Below, piece by piece: positions 17,134 through 25,083 of a stretch of DNA of 64,000 bases (positions are counted from its first letter, which is position 1; each line of letters begins with the position of its first letter). This DNA is from UBA6814 sp040753075 (GTDB taxonomy: Bacteria; Desulfobacterota; Desulfovibrionia; Desulfovibrionales; Desulfovibrionaceae): positions 53,310 to 117,309 of the forward strand of contig JBFMHA010000003.1 of NCBI GenBank assembly GCA_040753075.1, written 5' to 3'. A program made the position numbers and the translations under genes. The notes under the pieces were generated by a model. The model had not been told where the DNA came from, searched no databases, and worked only from the letters and a program-made list of their open reading frames with translations.

Positions 17134-19097
17134 AGCCCGTGCTCCCCGCGCCAGGCCTGGTACATGAGCACGGCCCAGAGATGGTACTGCCGGTTGGCCC
17201 GGCCGGCCAGGTGGTCGCTCCAGGCCCGGCGCACCGGCGCGGGCCGGAAGCCCGAGTCGCGCAGCCGGGGCTCGGCCAGCAGGTCCTCGGCCCAGGCACG
17301 CAGCGGGCCGCGCAGCCAGGCGTCGATGGGCAGGCCGAAGCCCTGCTTGGGCCGCTCGATGAGCTGCCGGGGCACGTGTCGGTAGAGCACCCGGCGCAGC
17401 AGGCGCTTGCCCTGCCCGTCGCGGATCTTGAAGCGCAGGGGCAGGGACAGGGCGAACTCCGCCACCCGGTGGTCCAGGAGCGGCACTCGGGCCTCCAGGG
17501 CCACGGCCATGCTGGCCCGGTCCACCTTGGCGAGGATGTCTCCGGGCAGGTAGGTGGCCAGGTCCATGGCCATCATCCAGGCCGCGTAGTCGTCCACCCG
17601 GGGCCAGGCCGCGGGATCGGTGAAGCGGGTGGGGGGCTCCGCGCCCTCTTCGAGCAGGTACGCGGGCCGTTGCCAGAACGAGGCCAGGCAGTGGAAGAAC
17701 GCCTCCCGGCCATCGGCGGAGAGCGCCGCGGAGAGCTTCTGCAGCTTGTCCCGCAGGATGAGCTGGCGGCGGTCCGGGGGAAGCAGGGCGGACTGGGCCG
17801 CCTCCAGCGCCCCGGCCAGGGGGCCGGCCAGCCCGGCCAGCAGGCCGCCCGCGGCCCGGCGCAGGGGTCGGGGCAGGCGGCCCGCGGCCCGCCACAGGGC
17901 CGGGGCCAGGAGATAGCGGTTGTAGCCGCCGAACAGTTCGTCCCCGCCGTCGCCGGACAGGGACACGGTGACGTGCTGCCGCGCCAGGCGGCTCACCAGG
18001 AAGGTGGGCAGCATGGAGGCGTCGGCAAAGGGCTCGTCAAAGAACCGGGGCAGCGAGGGGATGGCGGCCCGGGCCTCCTCGGGCGACAGGATGAGTTCGG
18101 TGTGGTCGGTGCCCAGGTGGCGGGCCACCTCCCGGGCCGGGCCCGACTCGTCGTAGGCCGGTTCGGTGAAGCCGATGGTGAAGGTCCGCACCTTTCGGCT
18201 GGAGCGGCGCTGCATGAGCGCCACCACCGTGGAGGAGTCCACCCCGCCGGAGAGGAACGCGCCCAGGGGCACGTCCGCGATCAGGCGCAGCCCGACGGCG
18301 TCGTCCAGCAGGCGGGTGAGCTCGGCCTCCGCCTCGTCCTCGTCGCCGGTGAAGGGGTTGGCCGCGCCGGCCTCGGCCGCGGCGTTGACCGTCCAGTAGG
18401 GCCGGGGCTCGGGCAGGCGGCGGGCCGCCAGGTCGGCGGCGGTGAGGGTGAGCAGGCAGCCGGGCTCCAGCTGGCGGATTCCGTCGTGGATGCACAGGGG
18501 CGCGGGCACGTACAGGGTGCGCAGAAAGGCGGCCAGGGCCGGCCGGGACAGGGGGCGGTCGAAGCCGGGGTGGCGGCGCAGGGCTCCGGGCTGGGAGCCG
18601 AAAAGGAAGGTGTCGCCGCAATAGCCGTAGTACAGGGGCTTGATGCCCAGCCGGTCGCGCAGGAGCGTCAGGGTGCGCTCCCGGGCGTCCCACAGGGCCA
18701 GGGCGAACATGCCCACGAAGCGGTGCACGGCCTTTTCCAGGCCCCAGGCCCGGGCCGCGGCCAGAATGGCCTCGGTGTCCGAGTGGCCGCGCCAGCCTCC
18801 GGCCGGGGCGTGTCCGGTCTCCTCCAGGTCGCGGCGGAATTCGGCGTAGTTGTAGACCTCGCCGTTGAACACCGTGCAGAAACGGCCGTCGGCGGAGTGC
18901 ATGGGCTGATGCCCGGCCGGGGTGAGGTCCAGGATGGCCAGCCGGGTGTGGGCCAGCCCGAGGCCGCAGGCGGGGTCGGACCAAGTCCCCGAGCTGTCCG
19001 GCCCGCGGTGGCGCAGGCTGGAGCACATGGCCTCCAGGACGGGCGGGAAGAAGTCCGCGGGCCGGGCGGGGCCCCAGAAACCGGCGATGCCGCACAT
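17130..19097 (-). CDS. asnB: Glutamine-hydrolysing asparagine synthetase family protein
   Basis: Glutamine amidotransferase that transfers ammonia to an adenylated carboxyl group. It begins MCGIAGFWGP with the nucleophilic Cys2, followed by a class II GATase domain (about 2-215) and a synthetase domain with the PP-loop SGGVDSSTV near 270. Length (655) is typical. AsnB paralogues in polysaccharide clusters often amidate uronic-acid sugars or other glycan carboxylates; its 4-base overlap with the PglA-PglC fusion favours that job over bulk asparagine synthesis. A ribosome site AGGAG lies 8 bases before the ATG. It is the first gene of the co-directional glycan-flagellar block. Confidence 0.88.
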   Translation of the reverse strand: MCGIAGFWGPARPADFFPPVLEAMCSSLRHRGPDSSGTWSDPACGLGLAHTRLAILDLTPAGHQPMHSADGRFCTVFNGEVYNYAEFRRDLEETGHAPAGGWRGHSDTEAILAAARAWGLEKAVHRFVGMFALALWDARERTLTLLRDRLGIKPLYYGYCGDTFLFGSQPGALRRHPGFDRPLSRPALAAFLRTLYVPAPLCIHDGIRQLEPGCLLTLTAADLAARRLPEPRPYWTVNAAAEAGAANPFTGDEDEAEAELTRLLDDAVGLRLIADVPLGAFLSGGVDSSTVVALMQRRSSRKVRTFTIGFTEPAYDESGPAREVARHLGTDHTELILSPEEARAAIPSLPRFFDEPFADASMLPTFLVSRLARQHVTVSLSGDGGDELFGGYNRYLLAPALWRAAGRLPRPLRRAAGGLLAGLAGPLAGALEAAQSALLPPDRRQLILRDKLQKLSAALSADGREAFFHCLASFWQRPAYLLEEGAEPPTRFTDPAAWPRVDDYAAWMMAMDLATYLPGDILAKVDRASMAVALEARVPLLDHRVAEFALSLPLRFKIRDGQGKRLLRRVLYRHVPRQLIERPKQGFGLPIDAWLRGPLRAWAEDLLAEPRLRDSGFRPAPVRRAWSDHLAGRANRQYHLWAVLMYQAWRGEHGL

Positions 19098-19168
19098 GGG
19101 AGGGCTCCTACCTCATTTCCGTTCCAGGGAAAAGCGGTCTGTCCGGGCCGAGCCGCGCCGGCGCAATG

Positions 19169-19196
19169 AAAAAGGCCGGCCCTTCGGGACCGGCCT
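19169..19196 (-). terminator. Rho-independent terminator of the M23 peptidase gene
   Basis: On the minus strand a GC-rich stem (GGCCGG pairing with CCGGCC plus a GGG/CCC inner stem, one bulged base) is followed by a run of five T. It lies between the M23 peptidase stop and asnB, so asnB and everything after it must have its own promoter. Confidence 0.8.
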
Positions 19197-19219
19197 CGTT
19201 TCCGGGAAAAACGGCCGGG

Positions 19220-20128
19220 CTAGTTCAGCACGTAGCGCATGGGGTTCACGGGCACGCCGTTGAGGCGCACCTCGTAGTGCAGGTGCGGGCCGGTGCTGCG
19301 TCCGGAGTTGCCCACGTAGCCCACCAGTTCGCCGCGGTCCACGGTCTGGCCGGGCCGCAGCACCATGCTGTGCATGTGGGCGTAGCGGGTCATGAGGCCC
19401 GAGCCGTGGTCCAGGGACATGGCCAGGCCGTAGGCGCCGTCGCGGCCCGCGAAGTCGACCTTGCCCTTGGCCGGGGCGTAGATGGGGGTGCCCACCGGCG
19501 CGGTGATGTCCAGTCCCTTGTGGAATTCGCGCTTGCCGGTGAAGGGGGACTCCCGGTAGCCGAAGTCCGAGGACACCCAGCCCTCGGTGGGCCAGATGCT
19601 CGGGGTGGAGGCCCACAGGTCCTGGCTGGAGCGGATGGCGCGCATGAGCTCCTGCTGCCGCACCTCCTCCAGCTTGGCCTCGGTGTTCAGCTGGTGCAGG
19701 AAGTTGTGCATCTTGCGCGCCAGCAGTTCCTGGCGGTGCATGGGCAGGTAGCTTTCAGTGAAGTCCGGACTCTCCGGACCGCCCATGGAGCTCTGGGCCG
19801 CGGAACGCTTGTCCCCGTCCAGGTTGATCATGACCCGCAGCTTGGAGTCGAAGTCCCGGATGCGCTGCAGGTCCTTTTCCAGAGTCTTGATCTTGTTGGC
19901 CAGAGAGAGAAGCTGGGTGCGCTGTTCCTGGACCGTCTTCTGGGCGGAGTCCAGGTCCGTGGATACGGTATGGTAGGAGATGAAGTAGCGCCAGAAAAAG
20001 AGGTTGCTGGCGGCGAGAACGAGCAGGAGGCCGGTAAGCGCAAATCCCATCCACCCCCGCATCTTCAGCTTGCGGGAGATGCCCTCATTGTCCTTGAAAA
20101 CAACGATGTGGTATTTGCGAAAAAGCAT
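19220..20128 (-). CDS. M23-family zinc metallopeptidase, membrane-anchored with coiled coil
   Basis: Predicted murein endopeptidase or regulator of one at the inner membrane facing the periplasm. The 302 residues hold one transmembrane helix (about 29-50), a coiled coil (about 55-100, with EQRTQLLSLANKIKTLEKDL) and a LytM/M23 domain (about 180-300). Metal ligands are present in HKGLDITAP and HLHYEV, so it looks catalytically intact rather than an EnvC/NlpD-type degenerate form. The ATG at 20128 is isolated by an upstream gap of 87 bases and a downstream terminator, so it is probably monocistronic. The substrate cross-link cannot be told from sequence. Confidence 0.88.
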   Translation of the reverse strand: MLFRKYHIVVFKDNEGISRKLKMRGWMGFALTGLLLVLAASNLFFWRYFISYHTVSTDLDSAQKTVQEQRTQLLSLANKIKTLEKDLQRIRDFDSKLRVMINLDGDKRSAAQSSMGGPESPDFTESYLPMHRQELLARKMHNFLHQLNTEAKLEEVRQQELMRAIRSSQDLWASTPSIWPTEGWVSSDFGYRESPFTGKREFHKGLDITAPVGTPIYAPAKGKVDFAGRDGAYGLAMSLDHGSGLMTRYAHMHSMVLRPGQTVDRGELVGYVGNSGRSTGPHLHYEVRLNGVPVNPMRYVLN

Positions 20129-20215
20129 ACTCCCCCTGGTGCGAAGGCCACGGAGACTTGGGTGTTGAAGACCGCGAGTCGTTCCGTCCCAAGGCTTCGG
20201 AGTGAGGTAGCGGAA

Positions 20216-20956
20216 TCAATCCGTCAAGTCAAGTTGCCACCTGAACAGGCCGTTCAATATGTTCTTTCTTGTCGCCTTGTCCCGGGCGTAGACGGTCCGC
20301 AGCCAGTCCTCCACGTCCGCGCGCCGGGTCGCGCCGGCCGAGGGGCAGGGGTTGGACCACACCGGCAGGCCGAAGTCCCTGGCGGCCTTGACCACGGTCT
20401 TTTTCTCCAGACCCAGGGTGGGCCGGATCACGGTCAGTTCGCCCTTGAAGAAGTCCTCCCTGGCGGACAGGCCGTAGACCTTGCCGGTCTGCATGAGGTT
20501 GAGGAAGAAGGTGGCGGCCAGGTCGTCCAGGGTGTGGGCGAAGGCCAGGTGGGTGAGGCGGTATTCGCGGCACAGGGCGAAGAGCCGCTTGCGCCGCAGG
20601 CGGGCGCAATAGAAGCAGGCGGAGTTCTTGAGGTTTTCCTCGGAGTGTCCGCGCGGGCCGTGGTCCGTGACCTCGGCGTGCAGGGCCACGCCCTCCCGAG
20701 CGCACCACTCCAGGAGCGGGGCGTGGTTGGCCGGGTCGAAGCCGGGGTTGAGGTGCAGGGCCATGAGCGAGAAGGGGAAGGGCACGATGCGCTGGCGCAT
20801 GACGAGGATCTGGAGCAGGAGCCAGGAGTCCACGCCGCCCGAGGCGGCCACGCCCACCCGGGCTCCGGGCCGGAGCATGGCGGTGTCCATCATGAGCTTG
20901 CCGATCTTGCCCAGGCAGGTCTTCTGGGCGTAGGTGAGTTTGCCCCACTGGGCCAT
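20216..20956 (-). CDS. TtcA-like tRNA 2-thiolation / PP-loop ATPase
   Basis: ATP-pyrophosphatase of the TtcA family, which thiolates cytidine 32 of tRNA using an iron-sulfur cluster. The 246 residues contain the PP-loop SGGVDSW, a CxxC pair in CFYCARLRR and a third cysteine in SNPCPS, the pattern expected for a cluster-binding TtcA-like enzyme. The start is ATG at 20956 with GAGGA 5 bases upstream; an ATG at 21028 would add 24 poorly composed residues. It is divergent from the DUF4340-rpoZ-dnaJ unit. Whether it modifies position 32 or belongs to a neighbouring subfamily is not decided. Confidence 0.8.
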   Translation of the reverse strand: MAQWGKLTYAQKTCLGKIGKLMMDTAMLRPGARVGVAASGGVDSWLLLQILVMRQRIVPFPFSLMALHLNPGFDPANHAPLLEWCAREGVALHAEVTDHGPRGHSEENLKNSACFYCARLRRKRLFALCREYRLTHLAFAHTLDDLAATFFLNLMQTGKVYGLSAREDFFKGELTVIRPTLGLEKKTVVKAARDFGLPVWSNPCPSAGATRRADVEDWLRTVYARDKATRKNILNGLFRWQLDLTD

Positions 20957-21017
20957 GGCTGTCCTCGCAATGCGGGAAGAGTTCGGGCGGACCGGCCCGG
21001 TTGTGCCCTTTTCCGCC

Positions 21018-21047
21018 TTGACATGCAAGGGATGGCTCTCGTATTTA
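21018..21047 (+). promoter_or_regulatory. Sigma-70-type promoter for DUF4340-rpoZ-dnaJ
   Basis: A perfect -35 TTGACA at 21018-21023, an 18-base spacer and a -10-like TATTTA at 21042-21047 lie about 60 bases before the DUF4340 ATG in an otherwise GC-rich region. Position and orientation fit transcription of the plus-strand unit. Confidence 0.65.
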
Positions 21048-21107
21048 ACTCCTCTTCATTTGCGTCCCGGATTCGGTGCCGGGGCGGATATCCCGCAAGG
21101 CACGGTC

Positions 21108-22520
21108 ATGGCCCACGCCGCACCACGCATATCCTCCGGCCCCCGGGCCGGCCTGTTGAGCGCCCGGATGGCGGTGCTGCTCCTGGCCCTGTGCCTGACG
21201 GCAGGGGCGACGTATTTCGTGGTCAACGCCGGCCGCAAGGCCGGGCCCGGCGCCGGTGACTGGTCCCGGCCCAATCCCGGCGACGTGCGCCAGGTCTCGG
21301 TGAAGAACGACGCCGGAGCCTTCACCCTGGCCCGCAACGGCCGGGAATGGTTCATGGACATGCCCGACGGCTCGCGGCTGCGCGCCGACGAGCAGAAGGT
21401 GGGCGGCCTGGTGCGGTTCGTGGGCCTGTCCCGGCCCCTGCAGCGCCTGGGATCGGCCGGGGCGGACCTGGTGCGCCGCGCCGGACTGGCCCCTCCCGTG
21501 GCCGAGGCCTCCCTGGACGGCCTGGACCTGGTCCTGGGAGGTCCCACCCCGGACAACGCCGGGGTGTACGCCCTGTCCGGACGGGGGCGGGAGCTGCTCA
21601 TCCTGCACCATGAGTACGCCGAGTGGCTGCGTCGCGGCCCGGAGTATTACCTGGATGCGCGCATCCTGCCCGGGGCCGAGGCCGAGCCCACCGCCGTGCG
21701 CCTGGTCAGGAACGGGGAGCCGGTCTGGGAAGTGCGCCGCCGCGCGGACGGCTATGTGTTCGATCTGCCCGCCGAGCGTCGCGATTCCCCGGTTTCGTCC
21801 CACGAGTTGGGGCTCTACCTGCACGGGGTGGCCGCCACCCGGGCCCTGAGCCTGCCGGCCGAATCCCTTGGCAAGGGCGTCGAGCCGTTGCTGGAGCTCT
21901 TGGTGTGGAGCTCCGGGTCCCGGGAGCCCCGCCGCCTGGCGGTGTACGCCCGGCAGGCCGGACTGGCAGAGGCCCCGCGCTACGTCGGAATCTCCTCCTG
22001 GCAGCCGGTGGCCTTCACCCTGGACCAGGAAAGGGTGGCGCGCCTTGTCGCCTCGTCCTTCGCCCTGTCCGACCGCCGGCTCCTGCACCTGGACCTGAAC
22101 CGGGTGGGGCAGGCGCTGCTGCGCCAGGACGGCCGGGAGATCGCGGCCCGCCGCACGCCGGATGGTTGGATCACGGGCGGCTCCGGCGCGTTGGCGACGG
22201 GTCTTGACATGTATTTGTGGCGTCTTACGGATTTGACGTACGTAGATGATCCGCGGCCCGACCGGCCGGAAACGGCGACGCCGAAGCTGACTCTGGTCCT
22301 GGGCGACGAGAAGGGCGCGCCCCTGGCGGCGCTCGCCTTTTTCGTGTCCCCGGACCTGCCCAAGGGCCGTTGCCTGGTCCAGGTGGGCGGCGAGGGGCCG
22401 TACTATCCGGCGGACGATCAGGTGCTCAAGGATTTGGCCGGCCAGTTGCCCATGCTGGAGGGCAACGGCCGGCGACACAGCGACGCGGCCCGCGAAGCGG
22501 GCGGTGCGACCAAGGAGTGA
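21108..22520 (+). CDS. DUF4340-domain membrane-anchored protein
   Basis: A 470-residue protein with one N-terminal hydrophobic helix (about 25-45, MAVLLLALCLTAGATYFVV) and a large extracytoplasmic part made of repeated beta-rich units of the DUF4340 type. Typical fragments are VRQVSVKNDAGAFTLARNG, LVLGGPTPDNAGVYAL and RFVGLSRPLQRL. Proteins with DUF4340 often accompany GldG-like ABC transporter parts, but none is adjacent here. The start is ATG at 21108 with an AAGG 7 bases upstream; earlier in-frame codons run through the promoter region and were not used. rpoZ begins 3 bases after its stop, so the two are co-transcribed. Biochemical function is unknown. Confidence 0.8.
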   Translation: MAHAAPRISSGPRAGLLSARMAVLLLALCLTAGATYFVVNAGRKAGPGAGDWSRPNPGDVRQVSVKNDAGAFTLARNGREWFMDMPDGSRLRADEQKVGGLVRFVGLSRPLQRLGSAGADLVRRAGLAPPVAEASLDGLDLVLGGPTPDNAGVYALSGRGRELLILHHEYAEWLRRGPEYYLDARILPGAEAEPTAVRLVRNGEPVWEVRRRADGYVFDLPAERRDSPVSSHELGLYLHGVAATRALSLPAESLGKGVEPLLELLVWSSGSREPRRLAVYARQAGLAEAPRYVGISSWQPVAFTLDQERVARLVASSFALSDRRLLHLDLNRVGQALLRQDGREIAARRTPDGWITGGSGALATGLDMYLWRLTDLTYVDDPRPDRPETATPKLTLVLGDEKGAPLAALAFFVSPDLPKGRCLVQVGGEGPYYPADDQVLKDLAGQLPMLEGNGRRHSDAAREAGGATKE

Positions 22521-22523
22521 CGG

Positions 22524-22733
22524 ATGGCCAGAATCACTGTGGAAGACTGTCTGGAAAAGGTCAACAACCGCTTCCTCATCGTCCAGATGGCGATCAAGCG
22601 GGTGAAGCAGTACCGGGAAGGCTACGAGTGCCTGGTGCCCTGCAAGAACAAGGAAGTGGTGAGCTCCCTGCGGGAGATCGCGGCCACCAAGGTCCTGCCC
22701 CTGGAAGAGTCGGGCGAGACCGCCACTGCCTAG
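22524..22733 (+). CDS. rpoZ: RNA polymerase omega subunit
   Basis: Smallest core subunit of RNA polymerase, which helps beta-prime fold. The 69-residue protein begins MARITVEDCLEKVNNRFLI and contains KNKEVVSSLREIA, both recognisable omega features. The conserved segment QMAIKRVKQ stands where other omegas have the ARQL-type motif. It is nested between DUF4340 (3 bases upstream) and dnaJ (18 bases downstream), and is probably co-transcribed with both from the promoter at 21018. Confidence 0.93.
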   Translation: MARITVEDCLEKVNNRFLIVQMAIKRVKQYREGYECLVPCKNKEVVSSLREIAATKVLPLEESGETATA

Positions 22734-22751
22734 CCCGGGAGCTTCCAGGGC

Positions 22752-23873
22752 ATGCAGTCGTCCATGAAGAGGGACTATTACGAGGTGCTCGGGGTCTCCC
22801 GGGACGCCGCGGATGAAGACATCAAGAAGGCCTACCGGCAGCAGGCCCTGAAGTTTCACCCGGACCGCAACCCGGACGACCCCGAGGCCGAGTCCAAGTT
22901 CAAGGAGGCGGCCGAGGCCTACGACGTGCTGCGCGATCCGGAAAAGCGCGGCCGCTACGACCGCTTCGGCCACGCCGGCCTGGGGGACAACGGATACTCG
23001 GGCTTCTCCAGTTCCGAGGACATCTTCAGCACCTTCTCGGACATCTTCGGGGAGTTCTTCGGGTTCTCGGGACGGGCCCGCGGGCCGCGGCCCACGGCCG
23101 GAGCGGACCTGCGCTACAACCTGAACGTCTCCTTCCGGGAGGCGGCCAAGGGGACCACGGTCTCCCTCAGGATTCCCCGCCAGGCGTCCTGCGGGCGCTG
23201 CGGGGGCTCCGGGGCCGAGCCCGGCACCTCTCCCCAGACCTGCCGCCAGTGCGGCGGATCGGGCCACATCACCCAGTCCCAGGGCTTCTTCCGGGTGGCG
23301 GTGACCTGCCCGATCTGTCACGGCCAGGGTCGGGTCATCACCTCGCCCTGCGACAAGTGCCGGGGGACGGGCTCGGTGCAGGAGACCCGGGAGCTCGAGG
23401 TGCGGATCCCCGCCGGCGTGGACAACGGCAGCCGCCTGCGCCTGCGCGGCGAGGGAGAGGCCGGGGTGCACGGCGGCCCTCCCGGCGACCTCTACGTGGT
23501 CATCTACGTGGAGGAGGACAAGACCTTCCGCCGCCAGGGCCAGGATCTCATCTACACTGCCGAGGTCTCCTTCGTGCAGGCGGCCCTGGGCGAGAGCATC
23601 GAGGTGCCCACCCTGGACGAGCCGGCCCAGTTGCACGTGCCCAGGGGCACCCAGGGCGGCGAGGTGTTCCGGCTCAAGGAGCTGGGCCTGCCCCATCCCT
23701 CCAGCGCCCATCGCGGCGACCTGCTGGTGCAGGTGGTGGTCAAGACACCCACCCGGCTCTCCAAGAAGCAGGAGGATCTGCTGCGCGAGTTCGCCCGCCT
23801 GGAGGAGGAGAAGCCCCTCAAGAAGGTCAAGGACTTCTTCAAGAAGGCCAAGGACCAGGTCATGGGGGAATGA
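22752..23873 (+). CDS. dnaJ: Molecular chaperone DnaJ
   Basis: Hsp40 co-chaperone that stimulates DnaK ATPase and delivers unfolded proteins. It has the J domain (about 5-70, HPD in LKFHPDRNPDD), a Gly/Phe-rich linker (about 75-110), four CxxCxGxG zinc repeats (CGRCGGSG, CRQCGGSG, CPICHGQG, CDKCRGTG at about 147-210) and the C-terminal substrate domains. All are intact and length (373) is normal. I used the ATG at 22752, with GGGAG about 9 bases upstream; an ATG at 22764 (MKRDYYEVLG) is an equally plausible start. dnaK is not adjacent. Confidence 0.94.
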   Translation: MQSSMKRDYYEVLGVSRDAADEDIKKAYRQQALKFHPDRNPDDPEAESKFKEAAEAYDVLRDPEKRGRYDRFGHAGLGDNGYSGFSSSEDIFSTFSDIFGEFFGFSGRARGPRPTAGADLRYNLNVSFREAAKGTTVSLRIPRQASCGRCGGSGAEPGTSPQTCRQCGGSGHITQSQGFFRVAVTCPICHGQGRVITSPCDKCRGTGSVQETRELEVRIPAGVDNGSRLRLRGEGEAGVHGGPPGDLYVVIYVEEDKTFRRQGQDLIYTAEVSFVQAALGESIEVPTLDEPAQLHVPRGTQGGEVFRLKELGLPHPSSAHRGDLLVQVVVKTPTRLSKKQEDLLREFARLEEEKPLKKVKDFFKKAKDQVMGE

Positions 23874-23936
23874 AGCCGCGAAAGAATCTCGAAGTGATTT
23901 TTTCGCAATAAATTCTTCTTGTTGGAGATGCATGAC

Positions 23937-24419
23937 ATGAGCGGCAAGAAGCTGACCCACGTTGACGAACACGGCAAGGCCGCCATGGTGGACGTGGGGG
24001 GCAAGGCCGACACCCGCCGCCAGGCCCGGGCCGAGGCCCTGGTCCGCCTGGCCCCGGAGACCTACGCCCTTCTCGCCGGGGGCGAGCTGCCCAAAGGCGA
24101 CGCCCTGTCCGTGGCCAAGGTGGCGGGCATCCAGGCCGCCAAGCAGACCCAGCACCTCATCCCCCTGTGCCATCCCCTGGCCCTGACCTACGTGGGCGTG
24201 GACTTCGAACTGCTCCCCGAGCAGTCCACCGTGCGCATCAAGGCCGAGGCCCGCTGCACCGGCCAGACCGGGGTGGAGATGGAGGCCCTCACCGCGGCCT
24301 CGGTGGCCGCCCTGGCCCTGTACGACATGTGCAAGGCCGTGCAGAAGGACATCCTCATCGAGGGCGTGCGCCTCTTGCACAAGAGCGGGGGCAAGAGCGG
24401 GGAGTTTAACGCGGCCTAG
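23937..24419 (+). CDS. moaC: Cyclic pyranopterin monophosphate synthase MoaC
   Basis: Second enzyme of molybdenum cofactor synthesis, turning the MoaA product into cPMP. The 160-residue protein has the signatures MVDVGGKADTRRQARAEAL, KQTQHLIPLCHPLALTYV, TGVEMEALTA and the C-terminal KSGGKSGEF, covering the active-site Lys and Asp. I chose the ATG at 23937 with GGAG 10 bases upstream; a TTG at 23919 and an ATG at 23928 are in frame but too close to that ribosome site. A strong terminator follows. A MOSC-domain protein, another cofactor-linked family, converges on it. Confidence 0.95.
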   Translation: MSGKKLTHVDEHGKAAMVDVGGKADTRRQARAEALVRLAPETYALLAGGELPKGDALSVAKVAGIQAAKQTQHLIPLCHPLALTYVGVDFELLPEQSTVRIKAEARCTGQTGVEMEALTAASVAALALYDMCKAVQKDILIEGVRLLHKSGGKSGEFNAA

Positions 24420-24441
24420 CCCGTTCACGGCATTCTTCGCA

Positions 24442-24484
24442 GGAGCGGCCCTGCCGGGACCATCCCGGCGGGGCCGCTCCCGTT
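24442..24484 (+). terminator. Rho-independent terminator after moaC
   Basis: GGAGCGGCCCTGCCGGG pairs with CCCGGCGGGGCCGCTCC across a 5-base loop, with a single G-U pair in a 17-bp stem, followed by CGTTT. It sits 22 bases past the moaC stop and also shields the convergent MOSC gene. Confidence 0.8.
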
Positions 24485-24533
24485 TCAGGAGGATGGGAGG
24501 CCGGAAAAGCGGAGGCGATCGTGCCGTCCGGCC

Positions 24534-24965
24534 TCAGTCCAGGAGGACGACCGGGTCTCCCTTGCGCACGGCCCCGCCGGCCAGGACCCTGGCGAAGACC
24601 CCTTCCCGGGGCATGATGCAGTCCCCGGCCAGGCGGCGGATCTCGCACCCGTGATGGCAGGTCTTGCCGATCTGGGTGATCTCCAGGAGCACCGCGTCCC
24701 CGACCCTGAGCCGCTGGCCCACGGGCAGGGCGGCCGGATCGAGGCCCTGCAGGGTAAGGTTCTCGGCGAAGTCGCCGGGCTTCAGGCCCGGGAGCTTCTC
24801 GCACATGCGGCCGATGGCCTCCAGGGCCAGCAGGCTCACCTGGCGGCCGGTCCCGGCGTGGGCGTCGCCCACCAGCCCGAAGTCCTCCCGGACCTCGGCC
24901 TCGGCGACCTCGTGCTTCCTCGTGTGCTTTTCCGCGGACAGGCAGATGGCGTGCAGATGCGGCAT
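24534..24965 (-). CDS. MOSC-domain protein
   Basis: A 143-residue stand-alone MOSC domain, a fold found in molybdenum cofactor sulfurases and YiiM/YuaD-type proteins. Visible features are DAHAGTGRQVSLLALE near residue 40, GDFAENLTLQG near 75 and the cysteine-containing EITQIGKTCHHGCEI near 100-115. The start is ATG at 24965 with GAGGT 6 bases upstream; an ATG five codons earlier is in frame. It faces moaC across a shared terminator, which supports a molybdenum-cofactor link. The sulfur-transfer activity is not proven by sequence. Confidence 0.85.
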   Translation of the reverse strand: MPHLHAICLSAEKHTRKHEVAEAEVREDFGLVGDAHAGTGRQVSLLALEAIGRMCEKLPGLKPGDFAENLTLQGLDPAALPVGQRLRVGDAVLLEITQIGKTCHHGCEIRRLAGDCIMPREGVFARVLAGGAVRKGDPVVLLD

Positions 24966-25083
24966 GGGCAGACCTCGCATGGAATGGATGCGTCCTGGCC
25001 GCCTTTTACCATACTGGTGAAATATGATTCAAGGGCGAAAGACTTGCCCAAGGTCGTGCACGGGCGTCAGGGGGCGGCGCGGC

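Noticed and set aside
17134..17895. N-terminal extension of the PglA-PglC fusion frame
   Set aside because: It lies wholly inside asnB, is Pro/Gly/Arg/Ala-rich and has no glycosyltransferase features. The GTG at 17133 forms a clean GTGA overlap with the asnB stop.
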